From: Streptococcus mitis
GTDB lineage: Bacteria > Bacillota > Bacilli > Lactobacillales > Streptococcaceae
Assembly: GCF_005844455.1 (NCBI RefSeq)
Contig: NZ_SPGF01000021.1
Coordinates: forward strand, 1-33,869
Length of the DNA stretch: 33,869 nucleotides
Direction of reading: 5' to 3'
Shown here: positions 26,759 through 33,869 of the stretch, one piece after another
Numbering within the stretch: the first letter of the stretch is position 1
How the letters are laid out: each line of letters opens with the position of its first letter
Notes under the pieces: generated by a model
What the model was told of the DNA's origin: nothing
Database searches by the model: none
Seen by the model: only the letters and a program-made list of their open reading frames with translations
Position numbers and translations under genes: made by a program

Positions 26759-27721
26759 TCAGTCCAAACCGTAGTTGTAGTCATCGTCTTGCATAGCTTC
26801 AACTTCACCAAGGAGGTAACCATTTCCGACTTGAGAGAAGAAGTCGTGGTTGGAAGTTCCTGTTGAAATGCCATTCATAACGATTGGGTTGACATCATCA
26901 GCTGAATCTGGGAAGAGTGGATCTTGTCCCAGGTTCATGAGTGCCTTGTTAGCATTGTAGCGAAGGAAGGTTTTGACTTCTTCCGTCCAACCAACACCAT
27001 CATAGAGGCTTTCTGTGTAGCCTTCTTCATTCTCGTAAAGAGTGTAGAGCAGGTCGTACATCCATTCTTTTAGTTTTTCTTGCTCTTCTTCAGGTAATTC
27101 ATTGAAACCAAGTTGGAATTTGTAACCAATGTAAGTTCCGTGAACAGACTCATCACGAATGATCAATTTAATGATTTCAGCGACGTTGGCTAGTTTGTTG
27201 TTCCCAAGATAGTAGAGGGGAGTGAAGAAACCAGAGTAGAAGAGGAAGGTTTCAAGGAAGACACTGGCAACTTTCTTTTCAAGTGGGCTACCGTTTAGGT
27301 AAATTTCGTTGACAATCTCAGCCTTTTTTTGTAGATATGGATTGGTGTTGGTCCATTCGAAAATTTCTTCAATCTCAGCCTTGGTATTTAGGGTAGAGAA
27401 GATAGAAGAGTAAGATTTTGCGTGGACAGATTCCATAAATTGGATGTTATTGAAAACAGCTTCCTCATGCGGTGTACGGATGTCTGCGCGAAGGGCTTGA
27501 ACTCCAGTTTCAGATTGCATAGTGTCTAGAAGGGTTAAACCACCAAAGACTTTTCCAACCAAGTCTTTTTCTACACTTGATAGCTTTCTCCAGTCATCTA
27601 AGTCATTTGACAAGGGAATACGTGTATCGAGCCAGAATTGCTCTGTCAACTTTTCCCAAGTTGATTTGTCGATGACATCTTCGATGGCATTCCAGTTAAT
27701 GGCTTTGTAGTAAGTTTCCAT
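26759..27721 (-). CDS. nrdF: Class Ib ribonucleotide reductase beta subunit
   Basis: NrdF holds the dimanganese or diiron tyrosyl-radical cofactor used by NrdE. In the 320 residues the metal ligands D66 (LLDTMQSE), E97 and H100 (FMESVHAKSY), and the radical tyrosine Y104 are visible, with a second ligand set in RDESVHGTYIGYKF. Length matches class Ib. It is separated from nrdE by 188 bases containing a terminator and has its own extended -10. The flavodoxin gene nrdI is not nearby. Confidence 0.96.
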   Translation of the reverse strand: METYYKAINWNAIEDVIDKSTWEKLTEQFWLDTRIPLSNDLDDWRKLSSVEKDLVGKVFGGLTLLDTMQSETGVQALRADIRTPHEEAVFNNIQFMESVHAKSYSSIFSTLNTKAEIEEIFEWTNTNPYLQKKAEIVNEIYLNGSPLEKKVASVFLETFLFYSGFFTPLYYLGNNKLANVAEIIKLIIRDESVHGTYIGYKFQLGFNELPEEEQEKLKEWMYDLLYTLYENEEGYTESLYDGVGWTEEVKTFLRYNANKALMNLGQDPLFPDSADDVNPIVMNGISTGTSNHDFFSQVGNGYLLGEVEAMQDDDYNYGLD

Positions 27722-27767
27722 TTGAAATCTCTTTCTGTGTTTAGTATTGCGAACTCACAATTATTCT

Positions 27768-27776
27768 ATTTTATCA
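27768..27776 (-). promoter_or_regulatory. Extended -10 upstream of nrdF
   Basis: TGATAAAAT on the minus strand, about 47 bases before the nrdF start and just downstream of the nrdE terminator. No clear -35. Confidence 0.45.
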
Positions 27777-27795
27777 TAATTCTAGAGGAGTATCG

Positions 27796-27824
27796 CACAA
27801 AAAGTCGGAAGTCCGACTTTTGTG
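27796..27824 (-). terminator. Terminator-like hairpin between nrdE and nrdF
   Basis: CACAAAAAGTCGGA and TCCGACTTTTGTG pair almost perfectly around a very short loop. A/T-rich ends on both strands allow partial termination after nrdE. Confidence 0.7.
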
Positions 27825-27909
27825 TTTTTCCATAGTATAGATGCTTATTCCAGTTTAGCTTGGTAAATGAATCGATAACCTGAGTAAATGTAGTTTCCTC
27901 AAGCAAAGA

Positions 27910-30069
27910 TTAAATCACACAGCTTTCACATTGGTTGGCACCGACTTCTCCACCATCATCAGTAAAGGTACGGACGTAGTAGATAGACTTTATTCCCTTG
28001 TTAAAGGCATAGTTACGAAGGATAGACAAGTCACGTGTCGTTTGTTTATTTTCTTTTTTCCATTCGTAAAGTCCTTTTGGAATGTCACTACGCATGAAGA
28101 GAGTGAGTGAAAGTCCCTGGTCAACGTGCTCAGTCGCAGCAGCGTAAACATCGATCACCTTACGCATATCCATATCGTAGGCAGAAGTATAGTAAGGAAT
28201 GGTTTCTGTTGACAAGCCAGCAGCTGGATAGTAGATTTTACCGATTTTCTTCTCTTGGCGTTCTTCGATACGTTGCGTAATCGGGTGGATAGAAGCAGAA
28301 ACGTCGTTGATGTAGCTGATAGAACCATTTGGCGCTACAGCAAGGCGGTTTTGGTGGTAAAGACCATCTGCTTGAACCTTGTCGCGAAGTTCAGCCCAGT
28401 CAGCAACACTTGGGATAAAGACATCTTTGAAGAGTTCTTTAACACGGTCTGATTTTGGAACAAATTCGCCAGTCAAATACTTATTAAAGTAGCTTCCGTT
28501 AGCATAGTCTGATTTTTCAAAGTTGTGGAAGGTGATACCACGCTCACGCGCAATATTGTTTGACTCAACCAAGGTCCAGTAGTTCATAAGCATAAAGTAG
28601 ATGCTTGTAAATTCAACAGACTCAGGCGATCCATACTCAATCAATTGTTGAGCAAGGTAGCTGTGAAGTCCCATGGCCCCAAGACCAAAAGTATGAGCTC
28701 GGCTATTTCCATGGTCGATTGTAGGGACAGCTACGATGTGTGAACTATCTGTAACGAAAGTAAGGGCACGAACCATAGCACGGATAGAACGACCAAAGTC
28801 AGGTGAAGTCATCATGTTGACCACGTTAGTTGAACCAAGGTTACATGATACGTCTGTTCCCATTTGAAGGAATTCTTGAGCATCGTTGATCAAGCTTGGT
28901 TCTTGAACTTGAAGAATCTCAGAACACAAATTACTCATGATAATCTTACCATCAACAGGGTTTGCACGGTTAGCCGTATCAATGTTGACGACATAAGGGT
29001 AGCCAGACTCTTGTTGCAATTTAGAGATTTCAGTTTCCAAATCACGCGCCTTGATTTTTGTCTTACGGATATTTGGATTTGCGACCAATTCATCGTATTT
29101 TTCAGTGATGTCAATGTAGTTGAATGGCACACCGTATTCAAGCTCTACTGAGTATGGGCTGAAGAGGTACATTTCTTCATTTTTGCGAGCCAATTCGTAG
29201 AATTTATCTGGAACCACAACACCAAGTGAAAGGGTCTTTACACGAACTTTTTCATCAGCGTTTTCTTTCTTAGTTGAAAGGAAGGCGATGATATCTGGGT
29301 GGAAGACATTGAGGTAGACAACACCAGCACCTTGACGTTGCCCTAATTGGTTTGAGTAAGAGAAGCTGTCTTCGAAAAGCTTCATAACTGGTACGACACC
29401 AGAAGCAGCACCCTCATAACCTTTGATAGGTGCACCAGCTTCACGAAGGTTGCTGAGAGAAATCCCCACACCACCACCGATACGTGACAGTTGAAGAGCA
29501 GAGTTGATAGAACGTCCGATAGAGTTCATATCATCTGTGACCTGAATCAAGAAGCAGGATACCAACTCCCCACGGCGAGCACGACCAGCATTCAAGAAGG
29601 AAGGAGTAGCGGGTTGGTAGCGTTGGTGGATGATTTCATTGGCAATATCAATTGCAATGGCTTCATCACCGTCAGCAAAATATAATGCGTTAAAGAAGAC
29701 ACGGTCTTCCATACTTTCAAGATAGTATTCACCGTCGTTTGTTTTCAAGGCATATTGATTATAAAATTTATAGGCAGCCATGAAAGACTTGAATTGGAAG
29801 TTTTGGTCTTTGATAAATTGATGCAACTCTTCCAAAAACTCTGGTCGGTATTTCTTGATAAAGGCTGTTTCGATGTAGTTGTGTTCAATGAGGTAGTTGA
29901 TTTTATCAGTAATTGAATCAAAAACCATAGTATTTGGAACTACATTTTCTTTAAAGAAGGCATCCAAGGCTTCTTTATCTTTATGAAGCATGATTTGTCC
30001 ATTAACAGGACGGTTGATTTCGTTGTTGAGACGGAAGTAAGTCACGTCCTCAAGATGTTTTAATCCCAT
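27910..30069 (-). CDS. nrdE: Class Ib ribonucleotide reductase alpha subunit
   Basis: NrdE reduces ribonucleoside diphosphates to deoxyribonucleotides. The 719-residue protein lacks the long N-terminal ATP-cone typical of class Ia. The active-site cysteines are in ELVSCFLIQV and NLCSEILQ, with the radical-transfer tyrosines near SIYYVRTF, and the C-terminal redox pair is CESC in ANQCESCVI, re-reduced by NrdH. AAGGGA is the RBS. It lies 80 bases downstream of nrdH. Confidence 0.97.
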   Translation of the reverse strand: MGLKHLEDVTYFRLNNEINRPVNGQIMLHKDKEALDAFFKENVVPNTMVFDSITDKINYLIEHNYIETAFIKKYRPEFLEELHQFIKDQNFQFKSFMAAYKFYNQYALKTNDGEYYLESMEDRVFFNALYFADGDEAIAIDIANEIIHQRYQPATPSFLNAGRARRGELVSCFLIQVTDDMNSIGRSINSALQLSRIGGGVGISLSNLREAGAPIKGYEGAASGVVPVMKLFEDSFSYSNQLGQRQGAGVVYLNVFHPDIIAFLSTKKENADEKVRVKTLSLGVVVPDKFYELARKNEEMYLFSPYSVELEYGVPFNYIDITEKYDELVANPNIRKTKIKARDLETEISKLQQESGYPYVVNIDTANRANPVDGKIIMSNLCSEILQVQEPSLINDAQEFLQMGTDVSCNLGSTNVVNMMTSPDFGRSIRAMVRALTFVTDSSHIVAVPTIDHGNSRAHTFGLGAMGLHSYLAQQLIEYGSPESVEFTSIYFMLMNYWTLVESNNIARERGITFHNFEKSDYANGSYFNKYLTGEFVPKSDRVKELFKDVFIPSVADWAELRDKVQADGLYHQNRLAVAPNGSISYINDVSASIHPITQRIEERQEKKIGKIYYPAAGLSTETIPYYTSAYDMDMRKVIDVYAAATEHVDQGLSLTLFMRSDIPKGLYEWKKENKQTTRDLSILRNYAFNKGIKSIYYVRTFTDDGGEVGANQCESCVI

Positions 30070-30100
30070 AAAATTTCCCTTATCTAATTACAAAAGAAAG

Positions 30101-30123
30101 GCTTCTAAGTTAGCCCTAGAAGC
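30101..30123 (-). other. Hairpin between nrdH and nrdE
   Basis: GCTTCTA (30101-30107) and TAGAAGC (30117-30123) pair perfectly. On the minus strand a T-rich CTTTCTTTTG follows, so it may attenuate or set the nrdH to nrdE ratio. Confidence 0.45.
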
Positions 30124-30149
30124 AGTCTCTTCTGGATGATGTACTAAGA

Positions 30150-30368
30150 TTATGCTAATTGTTTCAGTTTTCCTGGTTGGAAACCTGAAAAGACTTCAGT
30201 TGGTGTTTGGATAACAGGAGCTGCGCTGAAACCGAGCTCTTTAACTTGATCGATGTACTCAGGTTGCTCATCAAGATTGATTTCTTTATATTCAACGTTA
30301 TTGCTGTCCAAGAAACGTTTGGTCATCTTACATTGGACACAGTTGTTTTTAGAATAAACGGTTACCAT
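30150..30368 (-). CDS. nrdH: Glutaredoxin-like NrdH-redoxin
   Basis: NrdH is the 72-residue electron donor to NrdE. It has a thioredoxin fold with the redox motif CVQCKMTK (C10, C13) and the cis-proline segment SAAPVIQT. AAAGGAGTT precedes the ATG. It is the first gene of the nrdHEF set; the promoter at 30404-30431 and two NrdR-like boxes lie upstream. Confidence 0.96.
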   Translation of the reverse strand: MVTVYSKNNCVQCKMTKRFLDSNNVEYKEINLDEQPEYIDQVKELGFSAAPVIQTPTEVFSGFQPGKLKQLA

Positions 30369-30403
30369 TATGTAACTCCTTTTTCAAAATAGATTACTTT
30401 CTT

Positions 30404-30431
30404 AGTATATCAGAAAATAAATTTTTGTCAA
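30404..30431 (-). promoter_or_regulatory. nrdHE promoter
   Basis: On the minus strand TTGACA (30426-30431), 16 bases, TATACT (30404-30409), with TGA before the -10 (extended -10). Confidence 0.75.
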
Positions 30432-30480
30432 TGATTTAAAACTAAATATAGTGGTCTGTTTTTGCACACGATACCATAAA

Positions 30481-30496
30481 ACACAATATGTAGTGT
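30481..30496. promoter_or_regulatory. NrdR box
   Basis: ACACAATATGTAGTGT agrees closely with the NrdR consensus palindrome. It lies 50 bases upstream of the nrdH -35. Confidence 0.7.
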
Positions 30497-30541
30497 TTGT
30501 TTTGTGAAATAGTGATAATTGTCCCATAAGTTGATTTTTAA

Positions 30542-30557
30542 AAACTATATCCTGTGT
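30542..30557. promoter_or_regulatory. Second, weaker NrdR box
   Basis: AAACTATATCCTGTGT resembles the consensus with two or three mismatches. It begins 61 bases from the first box, close to a whole number of helical turns, as usual for paired NrdR sites. Confidence 0.5.
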
Positions 30558-30626
30558 TTTGTTATCCGATATGGAAGATTTTCAGCAAGTTATCTGAAAG
30601 GAAATCGAATAAATCCCATAAAATGC

Positions 30627-30655
30627 TTGAAAAAAATCCTAGAAGATGGTATAAT
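30627..30655 (+). promoter_or_regulatory. ptsHI promoter
   Basis: TTGAAA (30627-30632), 17 bases, TATAAT (30650-30655), with TGG before the -10. Divergent from nrdH. Confidence 0.85.
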
Positions 30656-30717
30656 ACCAAATTGTAAGGGTTGTCACATATAACTCAAAAAAGAAAGAAC
30701 AAAAGGAGAGTCAAACT

Positions 30718-30981
30718 ATGGCTTCTAAAGATTTCCACGTAGTGGCAGAAACAGGTATTCACGCACGTCCAGCAACATTGTTGGTACAAACTGCTAGCAA
30801 ATTTGCTTCAGATATCACTCTTGAGTACAAAGGTAAATCAGTTAACCTTAAATCAATCATGGGTGTTATGAGCCTTGGTGTTGGCCAAGGTGCTGACGTA
30901 ACTATCTCAGCTGAAGGTGCAGATGCAGATGACGCTATCGCTGCAATCTCAGAAACAATGGAAAAAGAAGGATTGGCATAA
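30718..30981 (+). CDS. ptsH: Phosphocarrier protein HPr
   Basis: HPr carries phosphate from EI to all PTS EIIA components and, when phosphorylated on serine, is the CcpA corepressor. The 87-residue protein has the catalytic H15 in GIHARPAT and the regulatory S46 in [19 protein letters not shown] is the RBS. It is six bases upstream of ptsI. Its product energises both the gat-type and lactose PTS in this window and acts in repression at the cre-like sites. Confidence 0.98.
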   Translation: MASKDFHVVAETGIHARPATLLVQTASKFASDITLEYKGKSVNLKSIMGVMSLGVGQGADVTISAEGADADDAIAAISETMEKEGLA

Positions 30982-30986
30982 GGGAA

Positions 30987-32720
30987 ATGACAGAAATGCT
31001 TAAAGGAATCGCAGCATCTGACGGTGTTGCAGTTGCAAAAGCATATCTACTCGTTCAACCGGATTTGTCATTCGAGACTATTTCAGTCGAAGATACAAAC
31101 GCAGAAGAGGCTCGTTTGGATGTAGCTCTTGAAGCTTCTCAAAACGAGCTTTCTCTTATCCGTGAGAAAGCTGTAGGTACGCTTGGTGAAGAAGCGGCTC
31201 AAGTTTTTGACGCTCATTTGATGGTTCTTTCTGACCCAGAATTGATCGGTCAGATTAAAGAAACAATTCGTGCTAAGAAAGTCAATGCTGAAGCGGGTCT
31301 TAAAGAAGTGACTGACATGTTCATCACGATCTTTGAAGGCATGGAAGACAACCCATACATGCAAGAACGTGCAGCGGATATCCGCGACGTAACAAAACGT
31401 GTATTGGCAAACCTTCTTGGTAAGAAATTACCAAACCCAGCTTCAATCAATGAAGAAGTAATCGTGATTGCACATGACTTGACACCATCTGATACAGCTC
31501 AATTGGACAAAAACTTTGTAAAAGCTTTTGTAACCAACATCGGTGGACGTACAAGCCACTCAGCTATCATGGCACGTACACTTGAAATTGCAGCTGTATT
31601 GGGAACAAATAACATCACTGAAGTAGTGAAAGACGGTGATATCCTTGCCGTGAACGGAATTACTGGTGAAGTGATTATCAACCCAACAGATGAACAAGCG
31701 GCAGAATTTAAAGCAGCTGGTGAAGCTTATGCTAAACAAAAAGCTGAATGGGCACTTTTGAAAGATGCTCAAACAGTGACTACTGACGGTAAACACTTCG
31801 AGTTGGCTGCTAACATCGGTACTCCAAAAGACGTTGAAGGTGTTAACAACAACGGTGCAGAAGCTGTTGGACTTTACCGTACAGAATTCTTGTACATGGA
31901 TTCTCAAGACTTCCCAACTGAAGATGAGCAGTATGAAGCATACAAGGCTGTTCTTGAGGGAATGAATGGTAAACCAGTGGTTGTTCGTACAATGGATATT
32001 GGTGGAGATAAGGAACTTCCTTACTTCGATATGCCACATGAAATGAACCCATTCCTTGGATTCCGTGCCCTTCGTATCTCTATTTCTGAAACTGGAGATG
32101 CAATGTTCCGTACACAAATCCGTGCCCTTCTTCGTGCTTCGGTTCATGGTCAATTGCGTATCATGTTCCCAATGGTTGCCCTCTTGAAAGAATTCCGTGC
32201 AGCTAAAGCAGTTTATGAAGAAGAAAAAGCAAACCTTCTTGCTGAAGGTGTTGCAGTTGCGGATGATATCCAAGTTGGTATCATGATTGAAATCCCTGCA
32301 GCAGCTATGCTTGCAGACCAATTTGCAAAAGAAGTTGACTTCTTCTCAATTGGTACAAACGACTTGATCCAATACTCAATGGCGGCAGACCGTATGAACG
32401 AACAAGTTTCATATCTTTACCAGCCTTATAACCCATCAATCCTTCGCTTGATTAACAACGTTATCAAGGCAGCTCACGCTGAAGGTAAATGGGCTGGTAT
32501 GTGTGGTGAGATGGCTGGTGACCAAAAAGCTGTTCCACTTCTTGTCGGAATGGGCTTGGATGAGTTCTCTATGTCAGCAACATCTGTACTCCGTACACGT
32601 AGCTTGATGAAGAAATTGGATACTGCTAAGATGGAAGAGTACGCTAACCGTGCCCTTACAGAGTGTTCAACAATGGAAGAAGTTCTTGAACTTCAAAAAG
32701 AATACGTTAACTTTGATTAA
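30987..32720 (+). CDS. ptsI: PTS enzyme I
   Basis: Enzyme I takes phosphate from phosphoenolpyruvate and passes it to HPr. The 577-residue protein has the phosphorylated histidine H191 in [13 protein letters not shown], the PEP-binding [11 protein letters not shown] and the C-terminal catalytic cysteine in [10 protein letters not shown]. The ATG at 30987 gives the length usually annotated in streptococci, but AAGGGA (30980-30985) is only one base away from it; the ATG at 30996 ([10 protein letters not shown]) is better spaced, so the true protein may be 574 residues. Confidence 0.96.
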   Translation: MTEMLKGIAASDGVAVAKAYLLVQPDLSFETISVEDTNAEEARLDVALEASQNELSLIREKAVGTLGEEAAQVFDAHLMVLSDPELIGQIKETIRAKKVNAEAGLKEVTDMFITIFEGMEDNPYMQERAADIRDVTKRVLANLLGKKLPNPASINEEVIVIAHDLTPSDTAQLDKNFVKAFVTNIGGRTSHSAIMARTLEIAAVLGTNNITEVVKDGDILAVNGITGEVIINPTDEQAAEFKAAGEAYAKQKAEWALLKDAQTVTTDGKHFELAANIGTPKDVEGVNNNGAEAVGLYRTEFLYMDSQDFPTEDEQYEAYKAVLEGMNGKPVVVRTMDIGGDKELPYFDMPHEMNPFLGFRALRISISETGDAMFRTQIRALLRASVHGQLRIMFPMVALLKEFRAAKAVYEEEKANLLAEGVAVADDIQVGIMIEIPAAAMLADQFAKEVDFFSIGTNDLIQYSMAADRMNEQVSYLYQPYNPSILRLINNVIKAAHAEGKWAGMCGEMAGDQKAVPLLVGMGLDEFSMSATSVLRTRSLMKKLDTAKMEEYANRALTECSTMEEVLELQKEYVNFD

Positions 32721-32727
32721 TGTCATT

Positions 32728-32757
32728 AACCTTGTAACCTAGTTGCAAGGTTTTTTT
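32728..32757 (+). terminator. Intrinsic terminator after ptsI
   Basis: AACCTTGTAAC and GTTGCAAGGTT pair with one mismatch around CTA, followed by a T run to 32757. Confidence 0.88.
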
Positions 32758-32794
32758 GATGTATGTTGAAAAAGTATGGTCTAATAAAGTCCAC

Positions 32795-32823
32795 TTTTCA
32801 ATGCTCCAGAGGCATGGTATAAT
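32795..32823 (+). promoter_or_regulatory. Promoter of the cysteine-cluster protein gene
   Basis: TTTTCA (32795-32800), 17 bases, TATAAT (32818-32823), with TGG before the -10. Confidence 0.65.
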
Positions 32824-32854
32824 AGGGGAAAGTAAATAGAATAAGAGAGAAACC

Positions 32855-33349
32855 ATGTCTAAAGAAATTGATATCGAGTATTATCACCAGCTAGCCTTGC
32901 AAAAGCAGAAGGAACATCGTAAAGTTTTAGCCAATCTAAAGAAAAAGCCACCAAAAAATCTAGATAAGATAGCCCAGCAGATTCATCAAGAAGTCTTTGC
33001 GGAAATTGATTGTACCGCCTGTGCTAACTGTTGTAAGACTTTGGGCCCTGACTTCAAAGAAGCAGATATTACCCGTATTGCTAAATATTTTAAGATGAAA
33101 TTACCTGCTTTTGAAGCAGAATTCCTTCAAGTGGATGAAGATGGAGACAAGGTTTTCAAATCCATGCCCTGTCCGTTTTTAGGAGGAGATAATCTCTGTT
33201 CTATCTATGACGTTCGTCCAAAAGCCTGCCGTGAATTCCCTCATACTGACCGTAAAAAGATCCATCAAATCAACCATCTGACGATTAAGAATACCTTGAC
33301 CTGTCCAGCAGCCTATCTCTTTGTTGAGAAATTAAAGGATAAGTTGTAG
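32855..33349 (+). CDS. YkgJ-family cysteine-cluster protein
   Basis: The 164-residue protein has the metal-binding signature of the YkgJ/UPF0153 family: C53, C56, C59 and C60 in DCTACANCCKTLGP, then C106 (MPCPFL), C115 (NLCSIYD) and C125 (KACREFP). These cysteines are thought to bind zinc or an iron-sulfur cluster. The biological role of the family is unknown. The N-terminal 50 residues are basic and helical. It has its own promoter and is not part of ptsHI. Confidence 0.85.
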   Translation: MSKEIDIEYYHQLALQKQKEHRKVLANLKKKPPKNLDKIAQQIHQEVFAEIDCTACANCCKTLGPDFKEADITRIAKYFKMKLPAFEAEFLQVDEDGDKVFKSMPCPFLGGDNLCSIYDVRPKACREFPHTDRKKIHQINHLTIKNTLTCPAAYLFVEKLKDKL

Positions 33350-33379
33350 AGATTTAAAGGATAAAAGATTTCTAATAAT

Positions 33380-33869
33380 AGACTTCCTGCGAAACTAAAA
33401 TCCTAGTTCACGGTTGATAATTCCAGCAATCAAATTCATTCGTAATCCAAACCGTTTGCGTCGATTTCGATAGGTTGTTGAAAATATTTTAAACGTTTTT
33501 ACTTTGGCAAAAATATTCTCAACCTTGATTCTCTCTTTAGATAGCACATGGTTATAGGCTTTATCTTCAAGAGTTAGTGGCTTAAGTTTGCTTGATTTCC
33601 TCGGAGTTTGCGCTTGTGAATACATCTTCATGATCCCTTGATAACCACTGTCTGCCAAGATTTTACCAGCTTGTCCGATGTTTCTGCGACTCATTTTGAA
33701 CAATTTCATATCGTGGCAATAGTTCACAGCGATATCCAAAGAAACAATTCTCCCTTGGCTTGTGACAATCGCTTGAGCCTTCATAGCATGATATTTCTTT
33801 TTACCAGAATAATTGGCTAGTTGATTTTTTTAGGACGATTGATTTTTACCTCTGTTGCATCCACAATCA
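33380..33869 (-). mobile_element. IS1381-like insertion sequence (IS5 family), truncated by the window edge
   Basis: The 3' half of an IS with its transposase on the minus strand. The end is placed at about 33380 from AGACTTCCTGCGAAAC, which looks like an IS5-type terminal repeat. The other end and the target duplication are outside the window, so the boundary is approximate. Confidence 0.7.
33395..33869 (-). CDS. IS5-family transposase (IS1381-like), partial, read through a -1 frameshift
   Basis: The upstream frame enters at 33867 (IVDATEVKINRPKK) and stops at 33817. At the A7 run on the minus strand (33825-33831) a -1 shift continues as NQLANYSGKKKYHAMKAQAI and then to the stop at 33395. 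The DDE residues after the shift are the Asp in ADSGYQG and the Glu in IKVENIFAKVK; VDAT holds the first Asp. This two-frame layout is normal for the IS1381 type and is probably programmed frameshifting, not decay. Confidence 0.85.

Noticed and set aside
31560..32321. Long 253-codon minus-strand frame inside ptsI
   Set aside because: It is antisense to a strongly conserved gene, rich in Cys, Phe, His and Ser, and has no RBS: a codon-bias shadow.

Overview
The window is chromosomal DNA of a mitis-group Streptococcus (S. mitis, S. oralis, S. pneumoniae or a close relative). Evidence: low GC; dense mostly co-oriented genes; extended -10 promoters; the tagatose-6-phosphate type lac locus beside nrdHEF and ptsHI; a 107-bp RUP-like element; a degenerate BOX-like element; and an IS1381-like transposase. 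The species cannot be settled from the sequence alone.

Layout. 1-87: 5' end of an unknown minus-strand gene. 312-1592: metY-like sulfhydrylase. 1689-3851: a DUF2130 nuclease-fold protein and truB. 3961-4599: udk. 4727-10764: tightly packed operon xseA-xseB-ispA-tlyA-argR-recN-phosphoesterase, with overlapping or nearly touching genes. 10843-12666: lepA. 12928-15268: a galactitol-type PTS (EIIA, EIIB, EIIC), followed by a lacX-like epimerase. 16558-19569: lacABCD. 19611-20720: a two-gene module (secreted protein plus 48-residue membrane peptide) between two near-identical copies of a promoter/cre segment. 20846-25339: lacT-lacF-lacE-lacG, preceded by an RAT/terminator. 25382-25638: a frameshifted small gene, then a strong shared terminator and a RUP. 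25848-26615: lacR on the minus strand. 26759-30368: nrdF, nrdE and nrdH on the minus strand. 30718-32720: ptsH-ptsI. 32855-33349: a cysteine-cluster protein. 33380-end: a truncated IS.

How it works together. LacFE brings in lactose as lactose-6-phosphate and LacG splits it. The galactitol-type PTS probably brings in galactose as a 6-phosphate. LacAB, LacC and LacD carry galactose-6-phosphate through tagatose phosphates to triose phosphates. PtsH and PtsI, encoded nearby, supply the phosphoryl groups. Control is visible at three levels: cre-like sites overlapping promoters (CcpA), TGTTTG/CAAACA operator-like sequences (LacR), and an RAT-terminator switch read by LacT.

The most unusual feature is the two-gene module between lacD and lacT. 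It carries its own copy of the lacT promoter and cre but not the antiterminator switch, so a secreted, bacteriocin-like product appears wired to carbon catabolite control.
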